The translations under genes were made by a program, and so were the position numbers. The notes beneath the pieces were generated by a model that worked only from the letters and a program-made list of their open reading frames with translations, was not told where the DNA came from and searched no databases. A DNA stretch of 64,000 nt from Phocoena phocoena (taxonomy: Eukaryota > Chordata > Mammalia > Artiodactyla > Phocoenidae), in assembly GCF_963924675.1 (NCBI RefSeq), contig NW_027077402.1:1736001-1800000 (forward strand). The letters are read 5' to 3'. Below, piece after piece: positions 37,074 to 51,051 of the stretch; the stretch's first letter is position 1, and every line of letters starts with the position of its first letter.

Positions 37074-38821
37074 AAAACAAAACACAAAGACAGTGAAATA
37101 GAGAGCAATTCTTAAATAATTCACTCAGGGCATGTGATGCAACCGGGATTTACCACATCTACACCCAGAGCTGGTTGAGACATAAGGCTGGACACTTCAG
37201 GCTGATAGCATTGGTGAGTTTCGGTGAGCAAATGCAGACCCTTTGAAGTCATACTGCATGGTACCCATTCCATGGGTCCCAACTCTCCAGGTTCAAGGGA
37301 TTCTTCCTCCAGCTAAAATATGCATGGGAAACCCAGAGTATCATCCACCGTGTGATTGGGAAACGATTTAAAATGCATCTCAGTTTTCGTATCCTGGTCC
37401 TCGGGTTCACCATTCCAGATGCTTTACTAACACTCTCCCTGCTTGGAGAGTCAGTGCCTTTAACCTCCTGTTTGGCACAGCTTGCAATTTCTGTGCAAGA
37501 TGAACAGGAATAGGGAGAACCAATGAGAGACTAGCTGTAGGTGTCTGCACGGGCAAATGTAACGCTCATTTCCCACCAGGAAGAGGAATTAACCAAAGGC
37601 TCAGCATGCCCTGCCGGAAACAGATTAGGGCCTGAAGCAATCCTGCGGTTTTGTGCCCAGCTCACAAGAAAGCGAGTTGAAGAAAGGAGCTCAGGGGCAC
37701 TGTAATTCACAAACCTGCAGAGTTATAAATGACAGCTATCCTCCAAAAATATATTGAAGTAAGCCTGCGAAGGGGACTTGAAAGCAGGGCAGAATTTCAG
37801 GAAAACGATTGCAGGGGGTAGACTGGAATTGCCCTGAAAGCATAGGAAAAGAGGCAGAACGTCGACAATGATGCACTTGGCCAAAAAGGGCGTATGCGTT
37901 TTTTCCTGAATATATTCAGGAAAAAACGCATACGCCCTTTTTGGCCAACCAAGCAAGCCTGTAAAGGAAATCTGCACTACAATGAAGTCTCACTGTCCCC
38001 CGGGCAAAAGGGCCATCTGAAAAAAAGTGTAAAATAGAGAAAGGTAGGACAGGATATGGAGAACAGGGAGCCTTGTTATGCTGATTGGCAGGATGTAAAT
38101 TGCCAGCAGCCACCCTGGAGAAGTGTACGGTGTTTCCTGAAACACGTAAGAAACAAAGCAACACAGCCTATGGCAATTGCACTTATGGTCCTATAGCTTA
38201 CGGAAATTAAAATCAAAAACAGACAGCCACCCCAATATTTGGGACGGCTGTGTTCACAAGAAGCTCGTCTACAGTATCAGGTAAATATCCCAGAAAGCAA
38301 AAAATGGATAAAGAAGTTGTGGCACGTACGTACAATGCAATAACACTCAGCAATGAAATCTGTGTCATCAGGCCCGTAGCGGCATAGTGAGTGGATGCAG
38401 GTACGGTGATTCAACGTGAACTACGTCACACAGAAAAAGAAACATCATAAGATATCACTAATACACGGAATGTAAACTTGACTACACATGAACTGAATTA
38501 CAAAACAGAACAGGGTCTCAAATTTAGAAAACCAACTAGTGCTTGCTTATGGGGAAAGGTGCCTTGGGGGGCTGCATAAAACCAGAGACTGAAATTAGCA
38601 CAGATAACTTTCCATAAGCCAAATATGTAATAGACAAGACCTACTCCTTGCTCAACGAAATGGAACCAATACCACATATTCAACGCCTAGGAATATAGCT
38701 GACTAGGAAGAATCTAAAAACCCATGGGTATATATGTCTCCGTAAGAGATTCAAGCGTGTGTACAGCGGCCGAAACGCAGCAGTGAAAATCCGATAAATC
38801 CCATTATCAAAATAAATTTCG
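37074..38821 (+). repeat. Unit 22, complete, perfect palindrome, A/B mosaic
   Basis: The palindrome at 37877-37948 is perfect. The 3' part switches type within about 20 bp: caattgcactt (type B, near 38174) runs directly into tatagcttacgg (type A). It shares ctgtcccccgggc and agtgtacggtg with unit 27. Confidence 0.95.
37877..37948. repeat. Perfect 72-bp palindrome, unit 22
   Basis: Both arms match fully. The sister copy in unit 27 differs by one right-arm base (cgcactt). Confidence 0.95.
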
Positions 38822-40568
38822 AAAACAAAACACAAAGACAGTGAAATAGAGAGCAATTCTTAAATAATTCACTCAGGGCATGTGATGCAACCGGGATTGA
38901 CCACATCTACACCCAGAGCAGTTTGAGACATAAGGCTGGACACTTCAGGCTGATAGCATTGGTGAGTTTCGGTGAGCAAATGCAGACCCTTTGAAGTCAT
39001 ACTGCATGGTACCCATTCCATGGGTCCCAACTCTCCAGGTTCAAGGGATTCTTCCTCCAGCTAAAACATGCATGGGAAACCCAGAGTATCGTCCACCGTG
39101 TGATTGGGAAACGATTTAAAATGCATCTCAGTTTTCGTATCCTGGTCCTCGGGTTCACCATTCCAGATGCTTTACTAACACTCTCCCCGCTTGGAGAGTC
39201 AGTGCGTTTAACCTCCTGTTTGGCACAGCTTGCAATTTCTGTGCAAGATGAACAGGAATAGGGAGAACCAATGAGAGACTAGCTGTAGGTGTCTGCACGG
39301 GCAAATGTAACGCTCATTGCCCACCAGGAAGAGGAATTAAACAAAGGCTCAGAGTGCCCTGCTGAAAACAGATTAGGGCCTGAAGCAATCCTGCGGTTTT
39401 GTGCCCAGCTCACAAGAAAGCGAGTTGAAGAAAGGAGCTCAGGGGCACTGTAATTCACAAACCTGCAGAGATATAAATGACAGTTATCCTCCAAAAATAT
39501 ATTGAAGTAAGCCTGCGAAGGGGACTTGAAAGCGGGGCAGAATTTCAGGAAAACGATTGCAGGGGGTAGACTGGAATTGCCCTGAAAGCATAGGAAAAGA
39601 GGCAGAACGTCGACAATGATGCACTTGGCCGAAAAGCGCGTATGCGTTTTTTCCTGAATATATTCAGGAAAAAACGCATACGCCCTTTTTGGCCAACCAA
39701 GCAAGCCTGTAAAGGAAATCTGCACTACAATGAAGTCTCACTGCCCCCCGGGCAAAAGGGCCATCTGAAAAAAGTGTAAAATCCAGAAAGGTAGGACAGG
39801 ATATGGAGAACAGGGAGCCTTGTTATGCTGATTGGCAGGATGTAAATTGCCAGCAGCCACCCTGGAGAAGTGTATGGTGTTTCCTGAAACACGTAAGAAA
39901 CAAAGCAACACAGCCTATGGCAATTGCACTTATGGTCCTATTCCTTAGGGAAATTAAAATCAAAAACAGAGAGCCACCCCAAAGTTTGGGACGGCTGTGT
40001 TCCCAAGAAGCTCGTCTACTGTACCAGGTAAATATCCCAGAAAGCAAAAAATGGATAAAGAAGTTGTGGCACGTACGTGCAATGCAGTATCATTCAGCAA
40101 TGAAATCTGTGTCATCAGGCCCGTAGCGGCATAGTGAATGGATGCAGGTACGGTGATTCTACGTGAACTACGTCACACAGAAAAAGAAACATCATAAGAT
40201 ATCAATAATACACGGAATTTAAACTTGACTACACATGAACTGAATTACAAAACAGAACAGGGTCTCAAATTTAGAAAACAAACTAGTGCTTGGTAATGGG
40301 ATAAGGTGCCATGGGGTGCTGCATAAAACCAGAGACTGAAATTAGCACAGATAACATTCCATAAGCCAAATATGTAATAGACAAGACCTACTCCTTGCTC
40401 AACGAAATGGACTCAACACCACATATTCAACGCCTAGGATTATACCTGACTAGGAAGAATCTTAAAACCCATGGATATATATGTCTCCGTAAGAGAATCA
40501 AGCGTGTGTACAGCGGCCGAAACGCAGCAGTGAAAATCCGATAAATCCCATTATCAAAATAAATTTCG
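38822..40568 (+). repeat. Unit 23, complete, type B
   Basis: The palindrome (39625-39696) has two mismatches (ggccgaaaagcgcg). The 3' part is type B with agtgaatgg and gtgccatgg, a marker pair seen again in units 31 and 34 and in near-identical form in unit 27. A reverse-strand frame runs 148 codons (39279-39725) only because a usual stop is lost. Confidence 0.95.
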
Positions 40569-42315
40569 AAAACGAACCACAAAGACAGTGAAATAGAGAG
40601 CAATTCTTAAATAATTCACTCAGGGCATGTGATGCAACCGGGATTGACCACATCTACACCCAGAGCTGGTTGAGACATAAGGCTGGACACTTCAGGCTGA
40701 TAGCATTGGTGAGTTTCGGTGAGCAAATGCAGACCCTTTGAAGTCATACTGCATGGTACCTATTCCATGGGTCCCAACTCTTCTGGTTCAAGGGATTCTT
40801 CCTCCAGATAAAACATGCATGGGAAACCCACAGTATGGTCCACTGTGTGATTGGGAAACGATTTAAAATGCATCTCAATTTGCGTATCCTGGTCCTCGGG
40901 TTCACCATTCCAGATGCTTTACTAACACTCTCCCTGCTTGGAGAGTCAGTGCCTTTAACCTCCTGTTTGGCACAGCTTGCAATTTCTGCGCAAGATGAAC
41001 AGGAATAGGGAGAACCAATGAGAGACTAGCTGTAGGTGTCTGCACGGGCAAATGTAACGCTCATTGCCGACCAGGAAGAGGAATTAACCAAAGGCTCAGT
41101 GTGCCCTGCCGGAAACAGATTAGGGCCTGAAGCAATCCTGCGGTTTTGTGCCCAGCTCACAAGAAAGCGAGTTGAAGAAAGGAGCTCAGGGGCACTGTAA
41201 TTCACAAACCTGCAGAGTCATAAATGACAGCTATCCTCCAAAAATACATTGAAGTAAGCCTGCGAAGGGGACTTGAAAGCGGGGCAGAATTTCAGGAAAA
41301 CGATTGCAGGGGGTAGACTGGAATTACCCTGAAAGCATAGGAAAAGAGGCAGAACGTTGACAATGATGCACTTGGCCAAAAAGGGCGTATGCGTTTTTTC
41401 CTGAATATATTCAGGAAAAAACGCATACGCCCTTTTTGGCCAACCAAGCAAGCCTGTAAAGGAAATCTGCACTACAATGAAGTCTCACTGCCCCCCGGGC
41501 AAAAGGGCCATCTGAAAAAAGTGTAAAATCCAGAAAGGTAGGACAGGATATGGAGAACAGGGAGCCTTGTTATGCTGATTGGCAGGATGTAAATTGCCAG
41601 CAGCCACCCTGGAGAAGTGTATGGTGTTTCCTGAAACACGTAAGAAACAAAGCAACACAGCCTATGGCACTTCCACTTATGGTCCTATAGCTTACGGAAA
41701 TTAAAATCAAAAACAGACAGCCACCCCAATATTTGGGACGGCTGTGTTCACAAGAAGCTCGTCTACAGTATCAGGTAAATATCCCAGAAAGCAAAAAATG
41801 GATAAAGAAGTTGTGGCACATACGTGCAATGCAATATAACTCAGCAATGAAATCTGTGTCATCAGGCACGTAGTGGCATAGTGAGTGGATGCAGGTACGG
41901 TGATTCTACGTGAACTACGTCACACAGAAAAAGAAACATCATAAGATATCACTAATACACGGAATGTAAACTTGACTACACATGAACTGTATTACAAAAC
42001 AGAACAGGGTCGCAAATTTAGAAAACCAAGTAGTGCTTGCTTATGGGGAAAGGTGCCTTGGGGTGCTGCATAAAACCAGAGACTGAAATTAGCACAGATA
42101 ACATTCCATAAGACAAATATGTAATAGACAAGACCTACTCCTTGCTCAACGAAATGGACTCAACACCACATATTCAACGCCTAGGAATATACCTGACTAG
42201 GAAGAATCTTAAAACCCATGGATATATACGTCTCCGTAAGAGAATCAAGCGTGTGTACAGCGGCCGATACGCAGCAGTGAAAATCCGATAAATCCCATTA
42301 TCAAAATAAATTTCG
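40569..42315 (+). repeat. Unit 24, complete, perfect palindrome
   Basis: The palindrome at 41372-41443 is perfect. The 5' half matches unit 20 (cttctggttcaagg, gtccactgtgtg). The 3' part carries gcacatacgtgc and aatataactc, as in unit 15 nine units earlier, so the copy is a mosaic. Confidence 0.95.
41372..41443. repeat. Perfect 72-bp palindrome, unit 24
   Basis: Both arms match fully. Unit 20, whose 5' half is nearly the same, has one mismatch at this site. Confidence 0.95.
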
Positions 42316-44062
42316 AAAACAAAACACAAAGATGGTGAAATAGAGAGCAATTCTTAAATAATTCACTCAGGGCATGTGATGAAACCGGGATTGACCACAT
42401 CTACACCCAGAGCTGGTTGAGACATAAGGCTGGACACTTCAGGCTGATAGCATTGGTGAGTTTCGGTGAGCAAATGCAGACCCTTTGAAGTCATACTGCA
42501 TGGTACCTTTTCCATGGGTCCCAACTCTTCAGGTTCAAGGGATTCTTCCTCCAGCTAAAACATGCATGGGAAACCCACAGTATGGTCCACCGTGTGATTG
42601 GGAAACGATTTAAAATGCATCTCAGTTTTCGTATCCTGGTCCTGGGGTTCACCATTCCAGATGCTTTACTAACACTCTCCCTACTTGGAGAGTCAGTGCC
42701 TTTAACCTCCTGTTTGGCACAGCTTGCAATTTCTGTGCAAGATGAACAGGAATAGGGAGAACCAATGAGAGACTAGCTGTAGGTGTCTGCACGGGCAAAT
42801 GTAACGCTCATTGCCGACCAGGAAGAGGAATTAACCAAAGGCTCAGTGTGCCCTGCTGGAAACAGATTAGGGCCTGAAGCAATCCTGCGGTTTTGTGCCC
42901 AGCTCACAAGAAAGCGAGTTGAAGAAAGGAGCTCAGGGGCACTGTAATTCACAAACCTGCAGAGTTATAAATGACAGCTATCCTCCAAAAATATATTGAA
43001 GTAAGCCTGCGAAGGGGACTTGAAAGCAGGGCAGAATTTCAGGAAAACGATTGCAGGGGGTAGACTGGAATTGCCCTGAAAGCATAGGAAAAGAGGCACA
43101 ATGTCGACAATGATGTACTTGGCCAAAAAGGGCGTATGCGTTTTTTCCTGAATATATTCAGGAAAAAACGCATACGCACTTTTTGGCCAACCAAGCAAGC
43201 CTGTAAAGGAAATCTGCACTACAATAAAGTCTCACTGCCCCCCGGGCAAAAGCGCCATCTGAAAAAAGTGTAAAATCCAGAAATGTAGGACAGGATATGG
43301 AGAACAGGGAGCCTTGTTATGCTGATTGGCAGGATGTAAATTGCCGGCAGCCACCCTGGAGAAGTGTATGGTGTTTCCTGAAACACGTAAGAAACAAAGC
43401 AACACAGCCTATGGCACTTCCACTTCTGGTCCTATAGCTTACGGAAATTAAAATCAAAAACAGACAGCCACCCCAATATTTGGGACGGCTGTGTTCACAA
43501 GAAGCTCGTCTACAGTATCAGGCAAATATCCCAGAAAGCAAAAAATGGATAAAGAAGTTGTGGCACGTACGTACAATGCAATATCACTCAGCAATGAAAT
43601 CTGTGTCATCAGGCCCGTAGCGGCATAGTGAGTGGATGCAGGTACGGTGATTCTACGTGAACTACGTCACACAGAAAAAGAAACATCATAAGATATCACT
43701 CATACACGGAATGTAAACTTGACTACACATGAACTGAATTACAAAACAGAACAGGGTCTCAAATTTAGAGAACCAACTAGTGCTTGCTTATGGGAAAAGG
43801 TGCCTTGGGGTGCTGCATAAAACCAGAGACTGAAATTAGCACAGATAACTTTCCATAAGCCAAATATGTAATAGACAAGACTTACTCCTTGCTCAACGAA
43901 ATGGACCCAACACCACATATTCAATGCCTAGGAATATACCTGACTAGGAATGATCTTAAAACCCATGGATATATATGTCTCCGTAAGAGAATCAAGCGTG
44001 TGTACAGTGGCCGAAACGCAGCAGTGAAAATCCGATAAATCCCATTATCAAAATAAATTTCG
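42316..44062 (+). repeat. Unit 25, complete, type A
   Basis: The palindrome (43119-43190) has one mismatch, on the right arm only (cgcactttttgg). The 5' half reads accttttccatgg near 42503, close to the acctattcc form of units 21, 28 and 33. Confidence 0.95.
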
Positions 44063-45808
44063 AAAACAAAACACAAAGACAGTGGAATAGAGAGCAATTC
44101 TTAAATAATTCACTCAGGGCATGTGATGCAACCTGGATTGACCACATCTACACCCAGAGCTGGTTGAGACATAAGGCTGGACACTTCAGGCTGATAGCAT
44201 TGGTGAGTTTCGGTGAGCAAATGCAGACCCTTTGAAGTCATACTGCATGGTACCCATTCCATGGGTCCCAACTCTCCAGGTTCAAGGGATTCTTCCTCCA
44301 GCTAAAACATGCATGGGAAACCCAGAGTTTCGTCCACCGTGTGATTGGGAAACGATGTAAAATGCATCTCAGTTTTCGTATCCTGGTCCTCGGGTTCAAC
44401 ATTCCAAATGCTTTACTACCACTCTCCCCGCTTGGAGTGTCAGTGCCTTTAACCTCCTCTTTGGCACAGCTTGCAATTTCTGTGCAAGATGAACAGGAAT
44501 AGGGAGAACCAATGAGAGACTAGCTGTAGGTGTCTGCACGGGCAAATGTAATGCTCATTGCCCACCAGGAAGAGGAATTAAACAAAGGCTCAGCGTGCCC
44601 TGCTGAAAACAGATTAGGGCCTGAAGCAATCCTGCGGTTTTGTGCCCAGCTCACAAGAAAGCGAGTTGAAGAAAGGAGCTCAGGGGCACTGTAATTCACA
44701 AACCTGCAGAGTTATAAATGACAGCTATCCTCCAAAAATATATTGAAGTAAGCCTGCGAAGGGGACTTGAAAGCGGGGCAGAATTTCAGGAAAACGATTG
44801 CAGGGCGTAGACTGGAATTGCCCTGAAAGCATAGGAAAAGAGGCAGAACGTCGACAATGATGCACTTGGACAAAAAGGGCGTATGCGTTTTTTCCTGAAT
44901 ATATTCAGGGAAAAACGCATACGCCCTTTTTGCCAACCAAGCAAGCCTGTAAAGGAAATCTGCACTACAATGAAGTCTCACTGCCCCCCGGGCAAAAGGG
45001 CCATCTGAAAAAAGTGTAAAATCCAGAAAGGTAGGACAGGATATGGAGAACAGGGAGCCTTGTTATGCTGATTGGCAGGATGTAAATTGCCAACAGCCAC
45101 CCTGGAGAAGTGTATGGTGTTTCCTGAAACACATAAGAAATAAAGCAACACAGCCTATGGCAATTGCACTTATGGTCCTATTCCTTAGGGAAATTAAAAT
45201 CAAAAACAGAGAGCCACCCCAAAGTTTGGGACGGCTGTGTTCCCAAGAAGCTCGTCTACAGTACCAGGTAAATATCCCAGAAAGCAAAAAATGGATAAAG
45301 AAGTTGTGGCACGTACGTGCAATGCAGTATCACTCAGCAATGAAATCTGTGTCATCAGGCCCGTATCGGCATAGTGAGTGGATGCAGGTACGGTGATTCT
45401 ACGTGAACTACATCACACAGAAAAAGAAACATCATAAGAAATCACTAATACACGGAATGTAAACTTGACTACACATGAACTGAATTACAAAACAGAACAG
45501 GGTCTCAAATTTAGAAAACCAACTAGTGCTTGCTTATGGGGAAAGGTGCCTTGGGGTGCTGCATAAAACCAGAGACTGAAATTAGCACAGATAACATTCC
45601 ATAAGCCAAATATGTAATAGACAAGACCTACTCCTTGCTCAACGAAATGGACTCAACACCACATATTCAACGCCTAGGAATACACCTGACTAGTAAGAAT
45701 CTTAAAACCCATGGATATATATGTCTCCGTAAGAGAATCAAGCGTGTGTACAGCGGCCAAAACGCAGCAGTGAAAATCCGATAAATCCCATTATCAAAAT
45801 AAATTTCG
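44063..45808 (+). repeat. Unit 26, complete, type B, palindrome one base short
   Basis: The palindrome spans 71 bp (44866-44936). One G is lost in the right arm (ctttttgccaa), and ttggac and caggga add mismatches. The 3' part is type B and matches unit 21 (aatacacctgactagtaag, gccaaaacgc). The ORF2-derived frame is open for 117 codons (45043-45396), because cgtatcgg replaces the usual stop at cgtagcgg. Confidence 0.95.
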
Positions 45809-47556
45809 AAAACAAAACACAAAGACAGTGAAATAGAGAGCAATTCTTAAATAATTCACTCAGGGCATGTGATGCAACCGGGATTTACCACATCTACACC
45901 CAGAGCTGGTTGAGACATAAGGCTGGACACTTCAGGCTGATAGCATTGGTGAGTTTCGGTGAGCAAATGCAGACCCTTTGAAGTCATACTGCATGGTACC
46001 CATTCCATGGGTCCCAACTCTCCAGGTTCAAGGGATTCTTCCTCCAGCTAAAACATGCATGGGAAACCCAGAGTATCATCCACCGTGTGATTGGGAAACG
46101 ATTTAAAATGCATCTCAGTTTTCGTATCCTGGTCCTCGGGTTCACCATTCCAGATGCTTTACTAACACTCTCCCTGCTTGGAGAGTCAGTGCCTTTAACC
46201 TCCTGTTTGGCACAGCTTGCAATTTCTGTGCAAGATGAACAGGAATAGGGAGAACCAATGAGAGACTAGCTGTAGGTGTCTGCACGGGCAAATGTAACGC
46301 TCATTTCCCACCAGGAAGAGGAATTAACCAAAGGCTCAGCATGCCCTGCCGGAAACAGATTAGGGCCTGAAGCAATCCTGCGGTTTTGTGCCCAGCTCAC
46401 AAGAAAGCGAGTTGAAGAAAGGAGCTCAGGGGCACTGTAATTCACAAACCTGCAGAGTTATAAATGACAGCTATCCTCCAAAAATATATTGAAGTAAGCC
46501 TGCGAATGGGACTTGAAAGCAGGGCAGAATTTCAGGAAAACGATTGCAGTGGGTAGACTGGAATTGCCCTGAAAGCATAGGAAAAGAGGCAGAACGTCGA
46601 CAATGATGCACTTGGCCAAAAAGGGCGTATGCGTTTTTTCCTGAATATATTCAGGAAAAAACGCATACGCACTTTTTGGCCAACCAAGCAAGCCTGTAAA
46701 GGAAATCTGCACTACAATGAAGTCTCACTGTCCCCCGGGCAAAAGGGCCATCTGAAAAAAAGTGTAAAATCCAGAAAGGTAGGACAGGATATGGAGAACA
46801 GGGAGCCTTGTTATGCTGATTGGCAGGATGTAAATTGCCAGCAGCCACCCTGGAGAAGTGTACGGTGTTTCCTGAAACACGTAAGAAACAAAGCAACACA
46901 GCCTATGGCACTTCCACTTATGGTCCTATAGCTTACGGAAATTACAATCAAAAACAGACAGCCACCCCAATATTTGGGACGGCTGTGTTCACAAGAAGCT
47001 CGTCTACAGTATCAGGTAAATATCCCAGAAAGCAAAAAATGGATAAAGAAGTTGTGGCACGTACGTACAATGCAATATCACTCAGCAATGAAATCTGTGT
47101 CATCAGGCCCGTAGCGGCATACTGAATGGATGCAGGTACGGTGATTCTACGTGAACTACGTCACACAGAAAAAGAAACATCATAAGATATCACTAATACA
47201 CGGAATGTAAACTTGACTACACATGAACTGAATTACAAAACAGAACAGGGTCTCAAATTTAGAAAACCCACTAGTGCTTGCTTATGGGGAAAGGTGCCAT
47301 GGGGTGCTGCATAAAACTAGAGACTGAAATTAGCACAGATAACATTCCATAAGCCAAATATGTAATAGACAAGACCTACTCCTTGCTCAACGAAATGGAC
47401 TCAACACCACATATTCAACGCCTAGGAATATACCTGACTAGGAAGAATCTTAAAACCCATGGATATATATGTCTCCGTAAGGGAATCAAGCGTGTGTACA
47501 GCGGCCGAAACGCAGCAGTGAAAATCCGATAAATCCCATTATCAAAATAAATTTCG
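45809..47556 (+). repeat. Unit 27, complete, type A, sister of unit 22
   Basis: The palindrome (46612-46683) has one mismatch on the right arm (cgcactttttgg). It shares ctgtcccccgggc, agtgtacggtg and the preceding unit junction with unit 22, five units earlier. It is type A where unit 22 is mosaic. Confidence 0.95.
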
Positions 47557-49303
47557 AAAACAAAACACAAAGACAGTGAAATAGAGAGCAATTCTTAAAT
47601 AATTCACTAAGGGCATATGATGCAACCGGGATGGACCACATCTACACCCAGAGCTGGATGACACATAAGGCTAGACACTTCAGGCTGATAGCATTGGTGA
47701 GTTTCGGTGAGCAAATGCAGACCCTTTGAAGTCATACTGCATGGTACCTATTCCATGGGTCCCAACACTTCAGGTTCAAGGGATTCTTCCTCCAGCTAAA
47801 ACATGCATGGGAAACCCACTGTATGGTCCACCGTGTGATTGGGAAACGATTTACAATGCATCTCAGTTTTCGTATCCTGGTCCTCGGGTTCACCATTCCA
47901 GATGCTTTACTAACACTCTCCCTGCTTGGAGAGTCAGTGCCTTTAACCTCCTGTTTGGCACAGCTTGCAATTTCTGTGCAAGATGAACAGGAATAGGGAG
48001 AACCAATGAGAGACTAGCTGTAGGTGTCTGCACGGGCAAACGTAACGCTCATTTCCCACGAGGAAGAGGAATTAACCAAAGGCTCAGCATGCCCTGCCGG
48101 AAACAGATTAGGGCCTGAAGCAATCCTGCGGTTTTGTGCCCAGCTCACAAGAAAGCGAGTTGAAGAAAGGAGCTCAGGGGCACTGTAATTCACAAACCTG
48201 CAGAGTTATAAATGACAGCTATCCTCCAAAAATATATTGAAATAAGCCTGCGAAGGGGACTTGAAAGCGGGGCAGAATTTCAGGAAAACGATTGCAGGGG
48301 GTAGACTGGAATTGCCCTGAAAGCATAGGAAAAGAGGCACAACGTCGACAATGATGCACTTGGCCAAAAAGGGCGTATGCGTTTTTTCCTGAATATATTC
48401 AGGGAAAAACGCATACGCCCTTTTTGGCCAACCAAGCAAGCCTGTAAAGGAAATCTGCACTACAATGAAGTCTCACTGCCCCCCGGGCAAAAGGGCCATC
48501 TGAAAAAAGTGTAAAATCCAGAAAGGTAGGACAGGATATGGAGAACAGGGAGCCTTGTTATGCTGATTGGCAGGATGTAAATTGCCAACAGCCACCCTGG
48601 AGAAGTGTATGGTGTTTCCTGAAACACGTAAGAAATAAAGCAACACAGCCTATGGCAATTGCACTTATGGTCCTATTCCTTAGGGAAATTAAAATCAAAA
48701 ACAGAGAGCCACCCCAAAGTTTGGGACGGCTGTGTTCCCAAGAAGCTCGTCTACAGTACCAGGTAAATATCCCAGAAAGCAAAAAATGGATAAAGAAGTT
48801 GTGGCACGTACGTGCAATGCAGTATCACTCAGCAATGAAATCTGTGTCATCAGGCCCGTAGCGGCATAGTGAGTGGATGCAGGTACGATGATTCTACGTG
48901 AACTACGTCACACAGAAAAAGAAACATCATAAGATATCACTAATGCACGGAATGTAAACTTGACTACACATGAACTGAATTACAAAACAGAACAGGGTCT
49001 CAAATTTAGAAAACCAACTAGTGCTTGCTTATGGGGAAAGGTGCCTTGGGGTGCTGCATAAAACCAGAGACTGAAATTAGCACAGATAACATTCCATAAG
49101 CCAAATATGTAATATACAAGACCTACTCCTTGCTCAACGAAATGGACTCAACACCACATATTCAACGCCTAGGAATACACCTGACTAGTAAGAATCTTAA
49201 AACCCATGGATATATATGTCTCCGTAAGAGAATCAAGCGTGTGTACAGCGGCCGAAACGCAGCAGTGAAAATCCGATAAATCCCATTATCAAAATAAATT
49301 TCG
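47557..49303 (+). repeat. Unit 28, complete, type B
   Basis: The palindrome (48360-48431) has one mismatch (cagggaaaaac). The 5' half matches units 21 and 33 (gacacataagg, atttacaatg). The 3' part is type B with actaatgcacgg, shared with units 29 and 33. An ORF2-derived frame is open at 48538-48861. Confidence 0.95.
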
Positions 49304-51051
49304 AAAACAAAACACAAAGACAGTGAAATAGAGAGCAATTCTTAAATAATTCACTCAGGGCATGTGATGCAACCGGGATTGACCACATCTACACCCAGAG
49401 CTGGTTGAGACATAAGCCTGGACACTTCAGGCTGATAGCATTGGTGAGTTTCAGTGAGCAAATGCAGACCCTTTGAAGTCATACTGCATGGTACCCATTC
49501 CATGGGTCCCAACTCTCCAGGTTCAAGGGATTCTTCCTCCAGCTAAAACATGCATGGGAAACCCAGAGTATCATCCACCGTGTGATTGGGAAACGATTTA
49601 AAATGCATCTCAGTTTTCGTATCCTGGTCCTCGGGTTCACCATTCCAGATGCTTTACTAACACTCTCCCTGCTTGGAGAGTCAGTGCCTTTAACCTCCTG
49701 TTTGGCACAGCTTGCAATTTCTGTGCAAGATGAACAGGAATAGGGAGAACCAATGAGAGACTAGCTGTAGGTGTCTGCACGGGCAAATGTAACGCTCATT
49801 TCCCACCAGGAAGAGGAATTAACCAAAGGCTCAGCATGCCCTGCCGGAAACAGATTAGGGCCTGAAGCAATCCTGCGGTTTTGTGCCCAGCTCACAAGAA
49901 AGCGAGTTGAAGAAAGGAGCTCAGGGGCACTGTAATTCACAAACCTGCAGAGTTATAAATGACAGCTATCCTCCAAAAATATATTGAAGTAAGCCTGCAA
50001 AGGGGACTTGAAAGCAGGGCAGAATTTCAGGAAAACGATTGCAGGGGGTAGACTGAAATTGCCCTGAAAGCATAGGAAAAGAGGCAGAACGTCGACAATG
50101 ATGCACTTGGCCAAAAAGGGCGTATGCGTCTTTTCCTGAATATATTCAGGAAAAAACGCATACGCCCTTTTTGGCCAACCAAGCAAGCCTGTAAAGGAAA
50201 TCTGCACTACAATGAAGTCTCACTGTCACCCGGGCAAAAGGGCCATCTGAAAAAAAGGGTAAAATCCAGAAAGGTAGGACAGGATATGGAGAACAGGGAG
50301 CCTTGTTATGCTGATTGGCAGGATGTAAATTGCCAGCAGCCACCCTGGAGAAGTGTATGGTGTTTCCTGAAACACGTAAGAAACAAAGCAACACAGCCTA
50401 TGGCAATTGCACTTATGGTCCTATTCCTTAGGGAAATTAAAATCAAAAACAGAGAGCCACCCCAAAGTTTGGGACGGCTGTGTTCCCAAGAAGCTCGTCT
50501 ACAGTACCAGGTAAATATCCCAGAAAGCAAAAAATGGATAAAGAAGTTGTGGCAGGTATGTGCAATGCAGTATCACTCAGCAATGAAATCTGTGTCATCA
50601 GGCCCGTAGCGGCATAGTGAGTGGATGCAGGTACGGTGATTCTACGTGCACTACGTCACACAGAAAAAGAAACATCATAAGATATCACTAATGCACGGAA
50701 TGTAAACTTGACTACACATGAACTGAATTACAAAACAGAACAGGGTCTCAAATTTAGAAAACCAACTAGTGCTTGCTTATGGGGAAAGGTGCCTTGGGGT
50801 GCTGCATAAAACCAGAGACTGAAATTAGCACAGATAACATTCCATAAGCCAAATATGTAATAGACAAGACCTACTCCTTGCTCAACGAAATGGACTCAAC
50901 ACCACATATTCAACGCCTAGGAATACACCTGACTAGTAAGAATCTTAAAACCCATGGATATATATGTCTCCGTAAGAGAATCAAGCGTGTGTACAGCGGC
51001 CGAAACGCAGCAGTGAAAATCCGATAAATCCCATTATCAAAATAAATTTCG
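49304..51051 (+). repeat. Unit 29, complete, type B
   Basis: The palindrome (50107-50178) has one mismatch (gcgtcttttcc) shared with units 30 and 33. The 3' part is type B and nearly repeats unit 28 beside it. A frame of 161 codons runs through the palindrome into the ORF2-derived sequence (50124-50609). Confidence 0.95.
50124..50609 (+). pseudogene. 161-codon frame running from the palindrome into the L1 ORF2 remnant (unit 29)
   Basis: This frame starts inside the palindrome and continues through the type B ORF2-derived sequence. Only the last two thirds resemble ORF2p, ending in the WIKKLW region. It stays open because the extra A in aaaaaaagg joins the upstream frame to the 107-codon frame. 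Unit 33 has the same arrangement. I see no promoter, and the start lies within the hairpin. I treat it as a chance opening. Confidence 0.6.

Noticed and set aside
39279..39725. 148-codon reverse-strand frame in unit 23
   Set aside because: Two ordinary shadow frames joined by loss of one stop. It has no homology that I recognise.
48206..48460. Reverse-strand 84-codon frame beginning MQISFTGLLGWPKRAYAFF, present in most units
   Set aside because: It is antisense to the L1 remnant and runs through the palindrome. It recurs only because the units are alike, varies freely in sequence, has no recognisable domain, and is disrupted or altered in several units (1, 2, 14, 26). No sign of coding use.
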